In this document: piece by piece, positions 18,461 through 26,668 of the stretch | How positions within the stretch are numbered: position 1 is the stretch's first letter | How the letters are laid out: each line of letters begins with the position of its first letter | NCBI RefSeq assembly: GCF_018324685.1 | Contig: NZ_AP023354.1 | Span: 3,410,001 to 3,474,000, forward strand | Direction: 5' to 3' | Length of the DNA: 64,000 bases | Source: Actinocatenispora sera | Lineage (GTDB): Bacteria > Actinomycetota > Actinomycetes > Mycobacteriales > Micromonosporaceae | The notes under the pieces: model-generated | What the model was told of the DNA's origin: nothing | Seen by the model: only the letters and a program-made list of their open reading frames with translations | The model's database searches: none | Translations under genes and position numbers: made by a program

Positions 18461-18500
18461 GAGCATCGAGCCCCGCGGCACCCGCGGGGGCTCGATGCTC
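18461..18500. terminator. Strong hairpin between convergent genes
   Basis: An 18-bp stem with one bulged G (left arm 18461-18478, right arm 18482-18500) and a 3-nt loop lies between the hydrolase stop (18410) and the convergent DUF4097 stop (18551). It can act as a bidirectional terminator. There is no T-tract, as is usual in high-GC actinomycetes. Confidence 0.7.
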
Positions 18501-18550
18501 GACCAGCGCGCAGCGGTACGGCCGGGGGCCGGCGCCCGGCCGGGCGCCGG

Positions 18551-19351
18551 TCAGGCGGCGCCGTAGCGGATCGTGACGTCCCCGGAGTCGGCCGCCGCCT
18601 GAACCTTGTGGGACGCGCCCTTCCGCACGCCCTCCGGCGGCAGGTGCACGTCGCCGGAGTCGGCGTGCACCGCGAGGTCGTAGCCACCCGGGGCGGTGGG
18701 CAGCTCGATCGTCACGTTGCCCGAGTCCGCCACCCCGACCACCGAGGAGGGCGCGACCACGAAACGCAGCTTCGCGTCTCCGGAGTCGGCGTTGAACCGC
18801 ACCTTCTTCGAGGCGAGCTCGTCCCCCTCGATGTTGCCCGAGTCGGACTTCACGGTCAGCGGGCCGGACAGCCCGGTGACCCGGACGTCGCCGCTGTCGG
18901 CCTGCGCGTCGACCGGGCCGGACAGGTCGCTGACCGTCAGGTCGCCCGAATCGGCGCGCAGCATCGCCGGCATGCTGGCGGGCACCGTCACGGTGATCCG
19001 GATCCGGCAGATCTGGATGCCGAACTGGGTACCGCGGCAGGGCGAGGTCCCGACCGACAGGGTGCCCGCGTGCACCGCGGAGGTCACCTTCGGCGTGTCC
19101 GAGCTCCACTCCAGGTGACTCGCGACGGTCACCGCCGAGCCGGTGCCGCGCCGTACCCGCACGTCCGCCGAATCGGTGTCGACCGACAGCCGGGTCACCT
19201 TCTGGTACGTGCTCGTGTGGTCGGTGCGGTGCGCCGGATGCATCGCCTGCCGTAGCCCGAACGTGACGGCGGCGCCGATCGCCAGCAGCAGGACGACGAA
19301 GGCCACGGCAGGGATGAACAGGCGGCGCTGGCGGTCAGGATGAGCGGGCAT
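18551..19351 (-). CDS. DUF4097-family membrane-anchored beta-repeat protein
   Basis: A 266-aa protein with a signal anchor (residues 11-33) and an extracytoplasmic C-terminal region made of repeated beta-strands. Units containing ADSGDV or DSGNI recur at roughly 15-20-residue spacing, typical of DUF4097 putative adhesin-like beta-solenoids. There are two cysteines (about 104 and 115) that could pair. Function unknown; members are often encoded near envelope-stress genes. An AGAGGA Shine-Dalgarno precedes the ATG at 19351. Confidence 0.85.
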   Translation of the reverse strand: MPAHPDRQRRLFIPAVAFVVLLLAIGAAVTFGLRQAMHPAHRTDHTSTYQKVTRLSVDTDSADVRVRRGTGSAVTVASHLEWSSDTPKVTSAVHAGTLSVGTSPCRGTQFGIQICRIRITVTVPASMPAMLRADSGDLTVSDLSGPVDAQADSGDVRVTGLSGPLTVKSDSGNIEGDELASKKVRFNADSGDAKLRFVVAPSSVVGVADSGNVTIELPTAPGGYDLAVHADSGDVHLPPEGVRKGASHKVQAAADSGDVTIRYGAA

Positions 19352-19478
19352 CGGGCTGTCCTCTGCGCTGGGGGCTGGTCGGTGGAAACGCTATGCGACG
19401 CACCCCCGCCGGCCCATCCGGCACTCTGCCCTGTCGGTGGTGGGGCTGCCCCCACGGCGAACCGTCGGGTCCGCCGGG

Positions 19479-20396
19479 TCAGACCACCGCGCCGTCGTCG
19501 TCGTCGGAGTCCTCGTCGTTACCCGAGCGCAGCCGCACCACCAGGGTCACGAACCCGGCCAGCAGCACGCAGAACCCCAGCGCCATCCCGGTGCGGTCGT
19601 TGAGCCCGATGCCGGCGAGCAGTTCCGGCCGGATGCACAGCACCAGACCACCCGCGATCGCCAGCACGGCGATCGCGGTGTACAGCGAGGGGCGGGGGAT
19701 CGGCGGCGGTGGGGGCGGCTCGTACCCCTCGTCCTCCTCGGCGTCCAGCTCGTCGAGCAGGTCCGGGCGCTGGGCGTCGGAGCGCCAGGTGGTGGCCGGC
19801 CGCAGCCCGGACGCCGGCGTGCCGGCCGGTGGCTCGGCCGGCTCGTCGGAGCGCTCGGCGTCGTCGGGTTCGCCCGCGACGTCCTCGGACACCGGCCACG
19901 GCGGCACCGGCGCGGCGCTCGGCGAGTCGAACTCGGCCACGATCGCCGCCCACGCGTCCCGCACGTCCTCGTCGCTGAGCTCGGATCGGGTCGGTTCGGC
20001 GCCGGGCGGCCGGGGCGGGTCCGGCGCGGTCGGGTCGCTGCCGCTCCCGCCGGGCCGGGTCGGGTCGCCGGAGCCGGCCGGGGCGGCCCCGGCGGCCGGA
20101 TCCATCGCCGCCGACGGTGCCGCCGAGGGGCCCAGTTTGTCCAGGAACTCGCGGGCCTCGTCGAGATGCTCGCGATCGACGTAGAGCCGGTCGATCGGGC
20201 GGCTCGGCAGGGTCGTGGTCCTCGTCACCGGGTGCAGGTCGGCGGTGGGCTGCAGGTAGGCCGCGATGCCGGCGAGGCCGAGCACGTCGAGCAGGTGCTC
20301 GCCCACCCGCGGGTCGACGTCACCGGCCACCGCGTACTCGGCGGCGTGCAGGCCGTTGTCCCGCCGACCGTGCCGACGCCCACCGGCGCTCGACAT
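19479..20396 (-). CDS. Membrane protein with DUF308-like C-terminal helices
   Basis: A 305-aa protein. The N-terminal part (1-80) reads as a small folded domain (VDPRVGEHLLDVLGLAGIAAYLQP). A long Pro/Glu/Asp-rich linker follows (about 85-225). Two hydrophobic helices lie near the C-terminus (about 235-256 and 265-287), and the chain ends in an acidic tail (EDSDDDDGAVV). Such proteins are common in actinobacteria and are named after DUF308; their function is unknown. The ATG at 20396 has GGGAAGG upstream; longer in-frame readings would run into the promoter of the divergent plsC. Confidence 0.7.
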   Translation of the reverse strand: MSSAGGRRHGRRDNGLHAAEYAVAGDVDPRVGEHLLDVLGLAGIAAYLQPTADLHPVTRTTTLPSRPIDRLYVDREHLDEAREFLDKLGPSAAPSAAMDPAAGAAPAGSGDPTRPGGSGSDPTAPDPPRPPGAEPTRSELSDEDVRDAWAAIVAEFDSPSAAPVPPWPVSEDVAGEPDDAERSDEPAEPPAGTPASGLRPATTWRSDAQRPDLLDELDAEEDEGYEPPPPPPIPRPSLYTAIAVLAIAGGLVLCIRPELLAGIGLNDRTGMALGFCVLLAGFVTLVVRLRSGNDEDSDDDDGAVV

Positions 20397-20622
20397 GCCC
20401 CACCACCACCTTCCCGCCAGTCGGTGACCGCGCACGAGGCCTCGTTCGCTCCGTCTGCTGGGAGCAACGCCACACGAGCGGTCGGCATCGCAGCCCCGAC
20501 AGACCGACGGTACCTGGCCCAATCGCGACATGGACAGGGCGGAGAACTTCTCCGGCCACGTTGCCGGCTCGCCGCCCTGCTCCGTACGCTGCTTGCGTAG
20601 GTCGACGAACGGAGTAACCCAC

Positions 20623-21357
20623 GTGCTGTACTGGGTGCTGAAATGGATCCTGATCGGTCCGTGGTTGCGCGTGCTGTGGCGGCCGAAGGTCGAAGGCCTC
20701 GAGCACGTCCCCGCGACCGGTCCGGCGATCCTCGCCAGCAACCACGTGGCGTTCATCGACTCGGTGTTCCTGCCGCTGATGGTGCACCGGCCGATCCGGT
20801 TCATGGCCAAGAGCGAATATTTCACCGGTAAGGGCCTCAAGGGCTGGTTGAGCCGGCTGTTCTTCACCACGATCGGGTGCGTACCGGTCGACCGCGCCGG
20901 CGGTCGCGCGGCCCGCGCCGCGCTCGACGCCGGCAAGCAGGTTCTCGAAGAGGGCAAGCTGTGGGGCATGTACCCGGAGGGCACCCGCTCGCCGGACGGC
21001 CAGCTCTACCGCGGCAAGACCGGCGTGGCCCGCCTCGCGCTGGAGTCCGGGGTGCCGGTCATCCCGTGCGCGATGGTCAACTTCCACGAGATCCAGCCGG
21101 CCGGCGCGAAACTGCCCCGGCTCAACAAGCGGGTGCACATGCGCATCGGCGCCCCGCTCGACTTCTCCCGGTACGCCGGGATGGCCGGTGACCGGTTCGT
21201 GGAGCGCTCGGTGACCGACGAGATCATGTACAACCTGATGGAGCTGTCCGGTCAGGAGTACGTGGACGTCTACGCCGCCAAGGTCAAGAAGTCGGACAAG
21301 CCGGCACACGGCGAGGCGACGGCCGACAAGCCGACCCCCGCCCACACGGCCGCCTGA
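20623..21357 (+). CDS. 1-acyl-sn-glycerol-3-phosphate acyltransferase (PlsC family)
   Basis: A 244-aa membrane-associated acyltransferase that transfers an acyl chain to lysophosphatidate or a related acceptor in phospholipid or glycolipid synthesis. The catalytic HX4D motif is in NHVAFIDS (about 41-48) and the phosphate-binding motif EGTRS lies near residue 116. The GTG at 20623 has GGAG 8 nt upstream. The last 30 residues are a charged low-complexity tail. In mycobacteria the homologue Rv2182c lies in the same block as RNase AS, aroG and pknL, which are also in this window. Confidence 0.92.
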   Translation: MLYWVLKWILIGPWLRVLWRPKVEGLEHVPATGPAILASNHVAFIDSVFLPLMVHRPIRFMAKSEYFTGKGLKGWLSRLFFTTIGCVPVDRAGGRAARAALDAGKQVLEEGKLWGMYPEGTRSPDGQLYRGKTGVARLALESGVPVIPCAMVNFHEIQPAGAKLPRLNKRVHMRIGAPLDFSRYAGMAGDRFVERSVTDEIMYNLMELSGQEYVDVYAAKVKKSDKPAHGEATADKPTPAHTAA

Positions 21358-21469
21358 CGAGCGCCGCCTGGTCCGTCGCCGCCCGTCGCTTGGCACCGCG
21401 TCGCGCCGCCCGTCGCTTGGCACCGCCGCCGCGCCCCCTGGCACCCCGCCGCCGCGGCGGGACGGCCGT
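21358..21469. repeat. Degenerate tandem repeats between convergent genes
   Basis: Three imperfect copies of a roughly 30-bp unit containing gcccgtcgcttggcaccgc fill the space between the plsC stop and the cyclase-ATPase stop. No hairpin with a T-tract is present. Confidence 0.55.
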
Positions 21470-24400
21470 CTAGCCGGGCTGGTCGCCGAGCCGCAGCAGC
21501 CGGTGCGCCTGGTTGGCGGCGGCGAACATCCGCACCTCCCGCCGGTACTGCTCGGCCCGGTCGCCGGCGCCGGCGGCGGTGTAGTGCCCGAGCGCGACCG
21601 CGAGGGACAGGATCTCGTCGCTGCGGGTCCCGATCCGGCGGTACAGCTCCGCGGCCTCGACGTGCCGGGCCGCCGCGGCGGCATGATCGCTTCCGGCCGC
21701 CAGCGCCCCTGCGGCCGACGCCGCGGCCGCCCGGGTCCACGGCGTGCCGCGGGGCACCTCGGTGAGCATGTCGCGCAGCGTGCCCGCCGCGGTCGGGCCG
21801 GCCAGCGCGGCCGCATGCCCGGCCGCCGCCACCCACTCGCCGCTGGGCACCGTCTGGTACCGCCGCCAGCTGGCGGCCAGGTCGGCGAGCAGTTCGGCCG
21901 CCTCGTCCGGCCGGTCGTGCAGCGCCAGGCAGAGCGCGCCGTGCCCGAACGCCGTCCAGGCCAGCCGCGGGAAGCCGCTGTCGCGGCCGATCCGCAGCGC
22001 CTCGGCGAGCTCGTCCTCGTCGCCGTCGGAGCGCTCGCCCCGCAGCGCCCGCAGCCAGACGCTCTGCAGCCGGGACTGCAGGTCCCAGGCGCCGGACGGG
22101 CTGTCCCGCAGCGCCTCGTTGGCCACCAGGGTGCTGTCCCAGTCGCCGGCCAGGAACGCCCGGCTGCCCTCCGCCGCGTAGTTGGTGGTCAGGCTGTGCC
22201 CGTCGGTGACCTCCACCAGCGCACCCTCGTCGAGCAGCTGCCGGGACCGGTCCAGCTCGCCCTCCTCGAGCAGGGCGGAGCCGAGGTTCTGGGTGGCCCG
22301 GCGCAGGCTCGGCAGCTTGAGCCGGCGGCAGGTCTCCAGCGCCTGCTCCATGATCGTCATCCCGTCCGGCTCGCCGCCGAGGTAGCGGCTCGCACCGATC
22401 GAGATCATCGCGCTGGCCTGCACCTCGATCAGGCCGAGCCGCGCCGCGATGTCGGCGGCCCGGCCGGCCGACTCGATCGCCGCCGGCAGCTCGGCGCTGC
22501 TGAGATGGATCCGGGCCAGGTCGGCGTACGCGCTCGCCTTCGGTTCGGAGTCGGGCAGCCCGGCGAACCGGCGGATCGCCTCGGCCAGCCCGCCGGCGGC
22601 GGCGGTGCGGTCGGCGGTCATCAACGCGACCCGGCTGCGTACCGTCAGCGCCTGCGCGGCGGCCTGCTCGTTGCCGCTGCGGTCCAGCCGCGCCACCAGC
22701 CGGGCCAGCCGGTCCATGCCGCCACCGGCGACGAACTCGTCGGCCCCGCGCAGGAACGACAGCTCGGCCGCGAACAGTTCCAGTTCGAGCCGCTCGTCGC
22801 TGTCCGGGTCGTCGGCCCCGAACAGCCGCAGCGCCTTCTCCACGTGGCCGGCGGCGATGTCCGGCGCGTGCAGCGCGTACGCCCGGCGGGCCGCGTGCTG
22901 CAGCGCGCGGCGGGCGCCCGGCGCGTACGGCGCGGTCGGGATGCCGAGGGTGCGGGCGATCTCGTGTGCCGCGAACCGGTGGTTCGCGACGACCTCGGCG
23001 AGGTCGGAGGAGCGGCTGCCGGTCGCGTCGGCCGCCGCCTCCAACCAGTCGGCGGCCCGGGCGTGCTGCACCACCCGCTCGGTGCGGGGCAGCCGCTGGT
23101 AGCAGACGTCGCGGATGAGCACGTGCGAGAACCGGTACTCGGTCTGCTGCTCCCGGCTGCTCTCGGTCTGCTGCAACACCAGGTCGCGCAGCTCCAGCCG
23201 GCGCAGCGCGCGCTCCACCGCTGCGGGCGGCTGGCGCAGCGCGCTCGCCACCGCGTCCGGCCAGAACACCATCCCGAGCACCGACGCGGACTGCAGCACC
23301 GCCCGGTCCGCCGCACCGAGCAGGTCGAGCCGGTTGGCGATGACCGCGTGCACGTTGTCGGGGATCGACGCGGTCGCGTCACCGTCCCGGCTGCCGATCG
23401 CCGGCGCCAGCGTCCCCTGCTCCAGCAGCATCCGGAAGTACTCGTGCGCGTACAGCGGGTTGCCGCCGGCGAGCTCGACCAGCTGGCCGAGCATGTCGGT
23501 GGGAAACGTCGCCTTGCCGAACAGCGCCGCGTACATGTCGGCGATGTGCTTGTCGTTCATCGACGACAGGCTGATCGTCTGCGAGCCGGCGATGGCCACC
23601 GCCCAGGCGGGTTCGTGTTCCAGCAGCTCCGGCCGGGAGGTGCAGAGCACCAGCAGCGGCACGTCGCGCATCGCCGAGCCCAGCCGTTCCACGAAGCTGA
23701 CCATGGTCTGGTCGGCCCAGTGCAGGTCTTCGATGACCAGTACGGTCGGGCGCTCGGAGGCGAGTGCCACCACGAACCGCCGCCAGGCCGACTCGGTGTC
23801 CTCGGCGAGCAGCTGCTCACCGGGCAGCCCGACGAGCGGCCCGAGCGCGTTGGTGAGCCGGTCCGCCTCGACCGCCGGTACCAGCCGGGACACCGCCGCG
23901 CGCAACCGGTCCCGGGCGCGGGCCGCGTCGTCGGAATCGAGGATGCCGGCCTCGGCCTTGACGATGTCGGCGAACGCGGAGTAGGTGACGTTCTCCCCGA
24001 ACGGCGGGCAGAACCCGGTGTGCCAGCGGATCTGCACGTCGTCGCGCGCGGTGGCGTACCGGTGCAGCTCGGTGACCAGCCGGCTCTTGCCGATGCCGGC
24101 CCGGCCGAACAGGGTGACCAGCTGCGGCTGCCGGTCGGTCACCATCCGCTCCAGCGCGCCGGTGAGCAACCGCAGCTCGTGGACCCGGTTGACCAGTGGC
24201 GTGCTTTCCTGGTCGCGCACCGTGGTGCGGCGGCGCAGCGAGGTGACCGGTACCCACACCTCGGTCGGCTCGGTGTGGCCGCGCAGCACCACCGGATCGC
24301 GCCGCTCGTACCGGAAGTCGTCGGCGGTGGCGGCATGGGTCGGGCCGTCGACCAAGACCCCGCCGACCGGCGCCGCGGACTGCAACCGGGATGCGGTGTT

Positions 24401-25048
24401 GAGCACGTCGCCGGCGGCGATCGCCTGGCCGCCGTCGCGTGCGGCGGCGGTGTCCACCAGCGCCTCGCCGGTCGCGATGCCGATCCGGAAGTGGAACGCC
24501 GGCTCGGTACCGGCGTCCGCCGTACCGAGGGTGCGCTGCAGGTCCAGCGCGGCCGACACGCAGCCGAGCACCGCGGTCTCGGTGGCGATCGGCGCCCCGA
24601 ACAGCGCCATCACCGCGTCCCCGATGTACTTCTCCACCAGCCCGCCGTAGCGGCCGACGATCTGCCGGACGGTGTTGAAGAACCCGCTCTGCATCTGCCG
24701 GACCTGCTCCGGGTCGGCGCGTTCGACGAACCGGGTGAAGCTGACCACGTCGATGAACAGCACGCTGACCCGGCGCCGGTCCTCCCGGCCGCTCGAGCCG
24801 ACCCCGCCGGCTGCCGGCGAACCGGTCTCGGTGAGCCGGCGCCCGCAGCCGGTGCAGAACGCCAGGTCGGGGTCGACCGCTCGACCGCAGCCGGGGCACT
24901 GCCGGCTCAGCGCCGTCCCGCACGTTCCGCAGAACCGGTCGTCCGGTCCGGCGACGCGACCGCAGTGGGCACATGAGACGGGGATGGCGGCCTCCCAGCT
25001 TCCGGCGTTCGGCGGGCCGACCGGCACCCGGTGACCCGGCAACGACAA
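21470..25048 (-). CDS. Zinc-ribbon / class III nucleotide cyclase / AAA ATPase / TPR signalling protein
   Basis: A 1192-aa cytoplasmic protein (numbered from the TTG at 25048). Two zinc ribbons use C26, C29, C40, C43 and C51, C54, C65, C68. A class III adenylate/guanylate cyclase domain (about 92-240) has metal-binding D100 (FIDVVSFT) and D144 (KYIGDAVMALFG), and N217/R221 in VLNTASR. A STAND-like ATPase follows, with Walker A GRAGIGKS (315-322) and a Walker B region VLVIEDLHWAD. The C-terminal half is TPR-like helical repeats. It probably makes cAMP in response to a partner sensed by the repeats. No DNA-binding domain is seen at the C-terminus. The start is uncertain; the GTG at 25027 is equally possible. 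Confidence 0.88.
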   Translation of the reverse strand: MSLPGHRVPVGPPNAGSWEAAIPVSCAHCGRVAGPDDRFCGTCGTALSRQCPGCGRAVDPDLAFCTGCGRRLTETGSPAAGGVGSSGREDRRRVSVLFIDVVSFTRFVERADPEQVRQMQSGFFNTVRQIVGRYGGLVEKYIGDAVMALFGAPIATETAVLGCVSAALDLQRTLGTADAGTEPAFHFRIGIATGEALVDTAAARDGGQAIAAGDVLNTASRLQSAAPVGGVLVDGPTHAATADDFRYERRDPVVLRGHTEPTEVWVPVTSLRRRTTVRDQESTPLVNRVHELRLLTGALERMVTDRQPQLVTLFGRAGIGKSRLVTELHRYATARDDVQIRWHTGFCPPFGENVTYSAFADIVKAEAGILDSDDAARARDRLRAAVSRLVPAVEADRLTNALGPLVGLPGEQLLAEDTESAWRRFVVALASERPTVLVIEDLHWADQTMVSFVERLGSAMRDVPLLVLCTSRPELLEHEPAWAVAIAGSQTISLSSMNDKHIADMYAALFGKATFPTDMLGQLVELAGGNPLYAHEYFRMLLEQGTLAPAIGSRDGDATASIPDNVHAVIANRLDLLGAADRAVLQSASVLGMVFWPDAVASALRQPPAAVERALRRLELRDLVLQQTESSREQQTEYRFSHVLIRDVCYQRLPRTERVVQHARAADWLEAAADATGSRSSDLAEVVANHRFAAHEIARTLGIPTAPYAPGARRALQHAARRAYALHAPDIAAGHVEKALRLFGADDPDSDERLELELFAAELSFLRGADEFVAGGGMDRLARLVARLDRSGNEQAAAQALTVRSRVALMTADRTAAAGGLAEAIRRFAGLPDSEPKASAYADLARIHLSSAELPAAIESAGRAADIAARLGLIEVQASAMISIGASRYLGGEPDGMTIMEQALETCRRLKLPSLRRATQNLGSALLEEGELDRSRQLLDEGALVEVTDGHSLTTNYAAEGSRAFLAGDWDSTLVANEALRDSPSGAWDLQSRLQSVWLRALRGERSDGDEDELAEALRIGRDSGFPRLAWTAFGHGALCLALHDRPDEAAELLADLAASWRRYQTVPSGEWVAAAGHAAALAGPTAAGTLRDMLTEVPRGTPWTRAAAASAAGALAAGSDHAAAAARHVEAAELYRRIGTRSDEILSLAVALGHYTAAGAGDRAEQYRREVRMFAAANQAHRLLRLGDQPG

Positions 25049-25251
25049 GTCATGCTGTCACGCTTCGACAACCGAACGAAGCGACGAGGTCCGGGCACTG
25101 TCGGCGTACCGCCACTGCACGATACTTCAGGCGCTCTTTCTCGGTCGGAATGGCGACAGAGCGCAGGCGATGTCGACGCTGGTCAGTAGGGTCAGCGGCG
25201 ATCAGAGCAACTGTGAATGCCTGGCACGCATGCCGGTCGATGGAGGTTGAC

Positions 25252-25515
25252 GTGTTGGTACGGCTGGCGGCCGACTGGGCCGGGCCGGGCCGGGCCCGGC
25301 ATCGTGCCGGTGATCTGGTCGAGGTGGACAACGTCACGCTGGCCGAACTCGAAGCAGGAGGATTCGTGGCAACAGAGGAGACACCGAAGCGCGAGGAGCC
25401 ACGCTCGGACGACGAGGAGTCGACCGAGACCACCAGCACCACCGAGCCGCAGCCGGAGCCGGAGCCGGACACGTCCGGCGGGATGCACCCGAACGGCTGG
25501 CCCGGCATCAGCTGA
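25252..25515 (+). CDS. Hypothetical small acidic protein
   Basis: An 87-aa protein. Residues 1-37 form a small beta-rich unit (RAGDLVEVDNVTLAELEAGGFV) that resembles short modules in phage and actinobacterial hypothetical proteins. The remainder is a Glu/Asp/Pro/Thr-rich tail, presumably disordered. The GTG at 25252 is chosen because GGAGG (25242-25246) lies 5 nt upstream; an in-frame ATG at 25240 would leave no such site. It is divergent from the cyclase-ATPase and convergent with the Crp-family gene. Function unknown. Confidence 0.6.
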   Translation: MLVRLAADWAGPGRARHRAGDLVEVDNVTLAELEAGGFVATEETPKREEPRSDDEESTETTSTTEPQPEPEPDTSGGMHPNGWPGIS

Positions 25516-25562
25516 CCGACCGCGGTCCGGGGCGACGGGGTCGATGCGACCGCGCGCCGCGG

Positions 25563-26255
25563 TCAGCCGGTCATCCCGGCTCGGCGTCGCAGCGCGCCGA
25601 TGTCGGTGATGACGATCCGGCGGCCCTCGGTGCGCAACCAGCCGCGACCGGCGAACGTGCCGATCGCCTGGTTGACGCTCTGCCGGGAGCCGCCGGCCAT
25701 CTCGGCGAGCTGGCTCTGGTTCAGCTCGACGGTGACCATCGGCGCCGCGGTGTCGCCGGCCAGCCGGACCAGCGTCTTCGCCACCCGGCCGGCCAGGTCG
25801 AGGAAGACGTGGTCGGTGTTCTGCTCGGTCAGCCGCCGGATCAGGCTGCCGAGGGAGTTCAGCACGCTGTCCAGGATGCGCGGGTTGGCGTGCACCAGCT
25901 CCAGGAACGCGGTGCGTGACAGTGCCAGTGCGCTGCACCGCTCGATGGCCTCCACCGACGCCGACCGGGGCGCGCCGTCGAGCAGCGCCACCTCGCCGAG
26001 CACCCCCGGCGGCCGTACCACGTGCAGCAGCGCGCGCTCGCCGGAGGACGAGGTGCGAAACACCGCGACCGCCCCGGAGCGCACCACGATCAGCGACTCA
26101 CCGGGATCGTCCTCGACGAACAGCAACTGCCCCTTCCGGTAGGTGCGGGGCACGGCCGCGGCCGCGATCCGGCGCCGGACCTCCGGGTCGAGGTCCGTGA
26201 ACATCTCCACGTTCGCGATCGCGTCGTCGAAATCGGTGCCGCCTTGCCTGTCCAC
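25563..26255 (-). CDS. Crp/Fnr-family transcriptional regulator
   Basis: A 230-aa DNA-binding regulator. The cyclic-nucleotide domain (about 15-135) contains GEVALLDGAPRSASV, which keeps the glutamate and arginine that bind cyclic nucleotide phosphate in CRP. The C-terminal winged helix includes LNQSQLAEMAGGSRQSVNQAI (recognition helix) and a wing TEGRRIVI. The GTG at 26255 has AGAGG upstream. No iron-sulfur cysteine cluster is seen, so it is Crp- rather than Fnr-like. It lies 0.5 kb from the cyclase-ATPase gene, with only the small acidic gene between, which makes a cAMP link plausible but unproven. Confidence 0.92.
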   Translation of the reverse strand: MDRQGGTDFDDAIANVEMFTDLDPEVRRRIAAAAVPRTYRKGQLLFVEDDPGESLIVVRSGAVAVFRTSSSGERALLHVVRPPGVLGEVALLDGAPRSASVEAIERCSALALSRTAFLELVHANPRILDSVLNSLGSLIRRLTEQNTDHVFLDLAGRVAKTLVRLAGDTAAPMVTVELNQSQLAEMAGGSRQSVNQAIGTFAGRGWLRTEGRRIVITDIGALRRRAGMTG

Positions 26256-26668
26256 CCGCGCTGCCTCTCTCGGCCCGAATTCGGACCGTCACTGCTCGTG
26301 TGTGCGTTCTCCAAGCATCCGGCCGAACTGTCGTGCTGTCTACACCTGAGGTATCGGTCATGCGACAGTTCACGCCGGCACCGGCTGGCAGGCTGAGCCA
26401 CGGCCGCGAGAAACCGCGCCGGTCACGGGGGTTGGCGCGGCAACGCTGTCGTGCGGCGAGCGACGTCCGCGGGATCTTGGGGGAGCATCCCGGCGGACGG
26501 TGCCTACGGCATCGCCGCGTCGGCCGCGTGGAGACCGGCGCGGTCGCGGTCACGGCCCCGGCCATCGTTTCGACGATTGCCGGGGCCGTCCGTTCCGGTC
26601 GAGCCCCGCCGTGCCGGTCGCGGCCTCGCCGCACCGATGACCGCCAGGCTCGACGATCGCGTGACCGC
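26256..26668. other. Intergenic region between crp-like gene and glpK
   Basis: About 410 bp with no supported gene. It contains a strong hairpin near the glpK end (26552-26589). AT-richer sequence at 26270-26370 probably holds the crp-like promoter; no clear -35/-10 pair was assigned. Confidence 0.5.
26552..26589 (-). terminator. Hairpin with TTCG-type loop downstream of glpK
   Basis: A 17-bp stem with one mismatch (arms 26552-26568 and 26573-26589) is closed by a 4-nt loop that reads ttcg on the + strand. It lies about 80 nt beyond the glpK stop and is a likely terminator for glpK. No T-tract follows. Confidence 0.7.

Noticed and set aside
21503-24976. Plus-strand open frame of about 1150 codons over the cyclase-ATPase
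   Set aside because: Antisense shadow; no domain, and the opposite strand has clear cyclase and ATPase motifs.
26300-26668. Gene between the crp-like gene and glpK
   Set aside because: Open frames there have low-complexity translations and no Shine-Dalgarno; a strong terminator hairpin occupies the middle.
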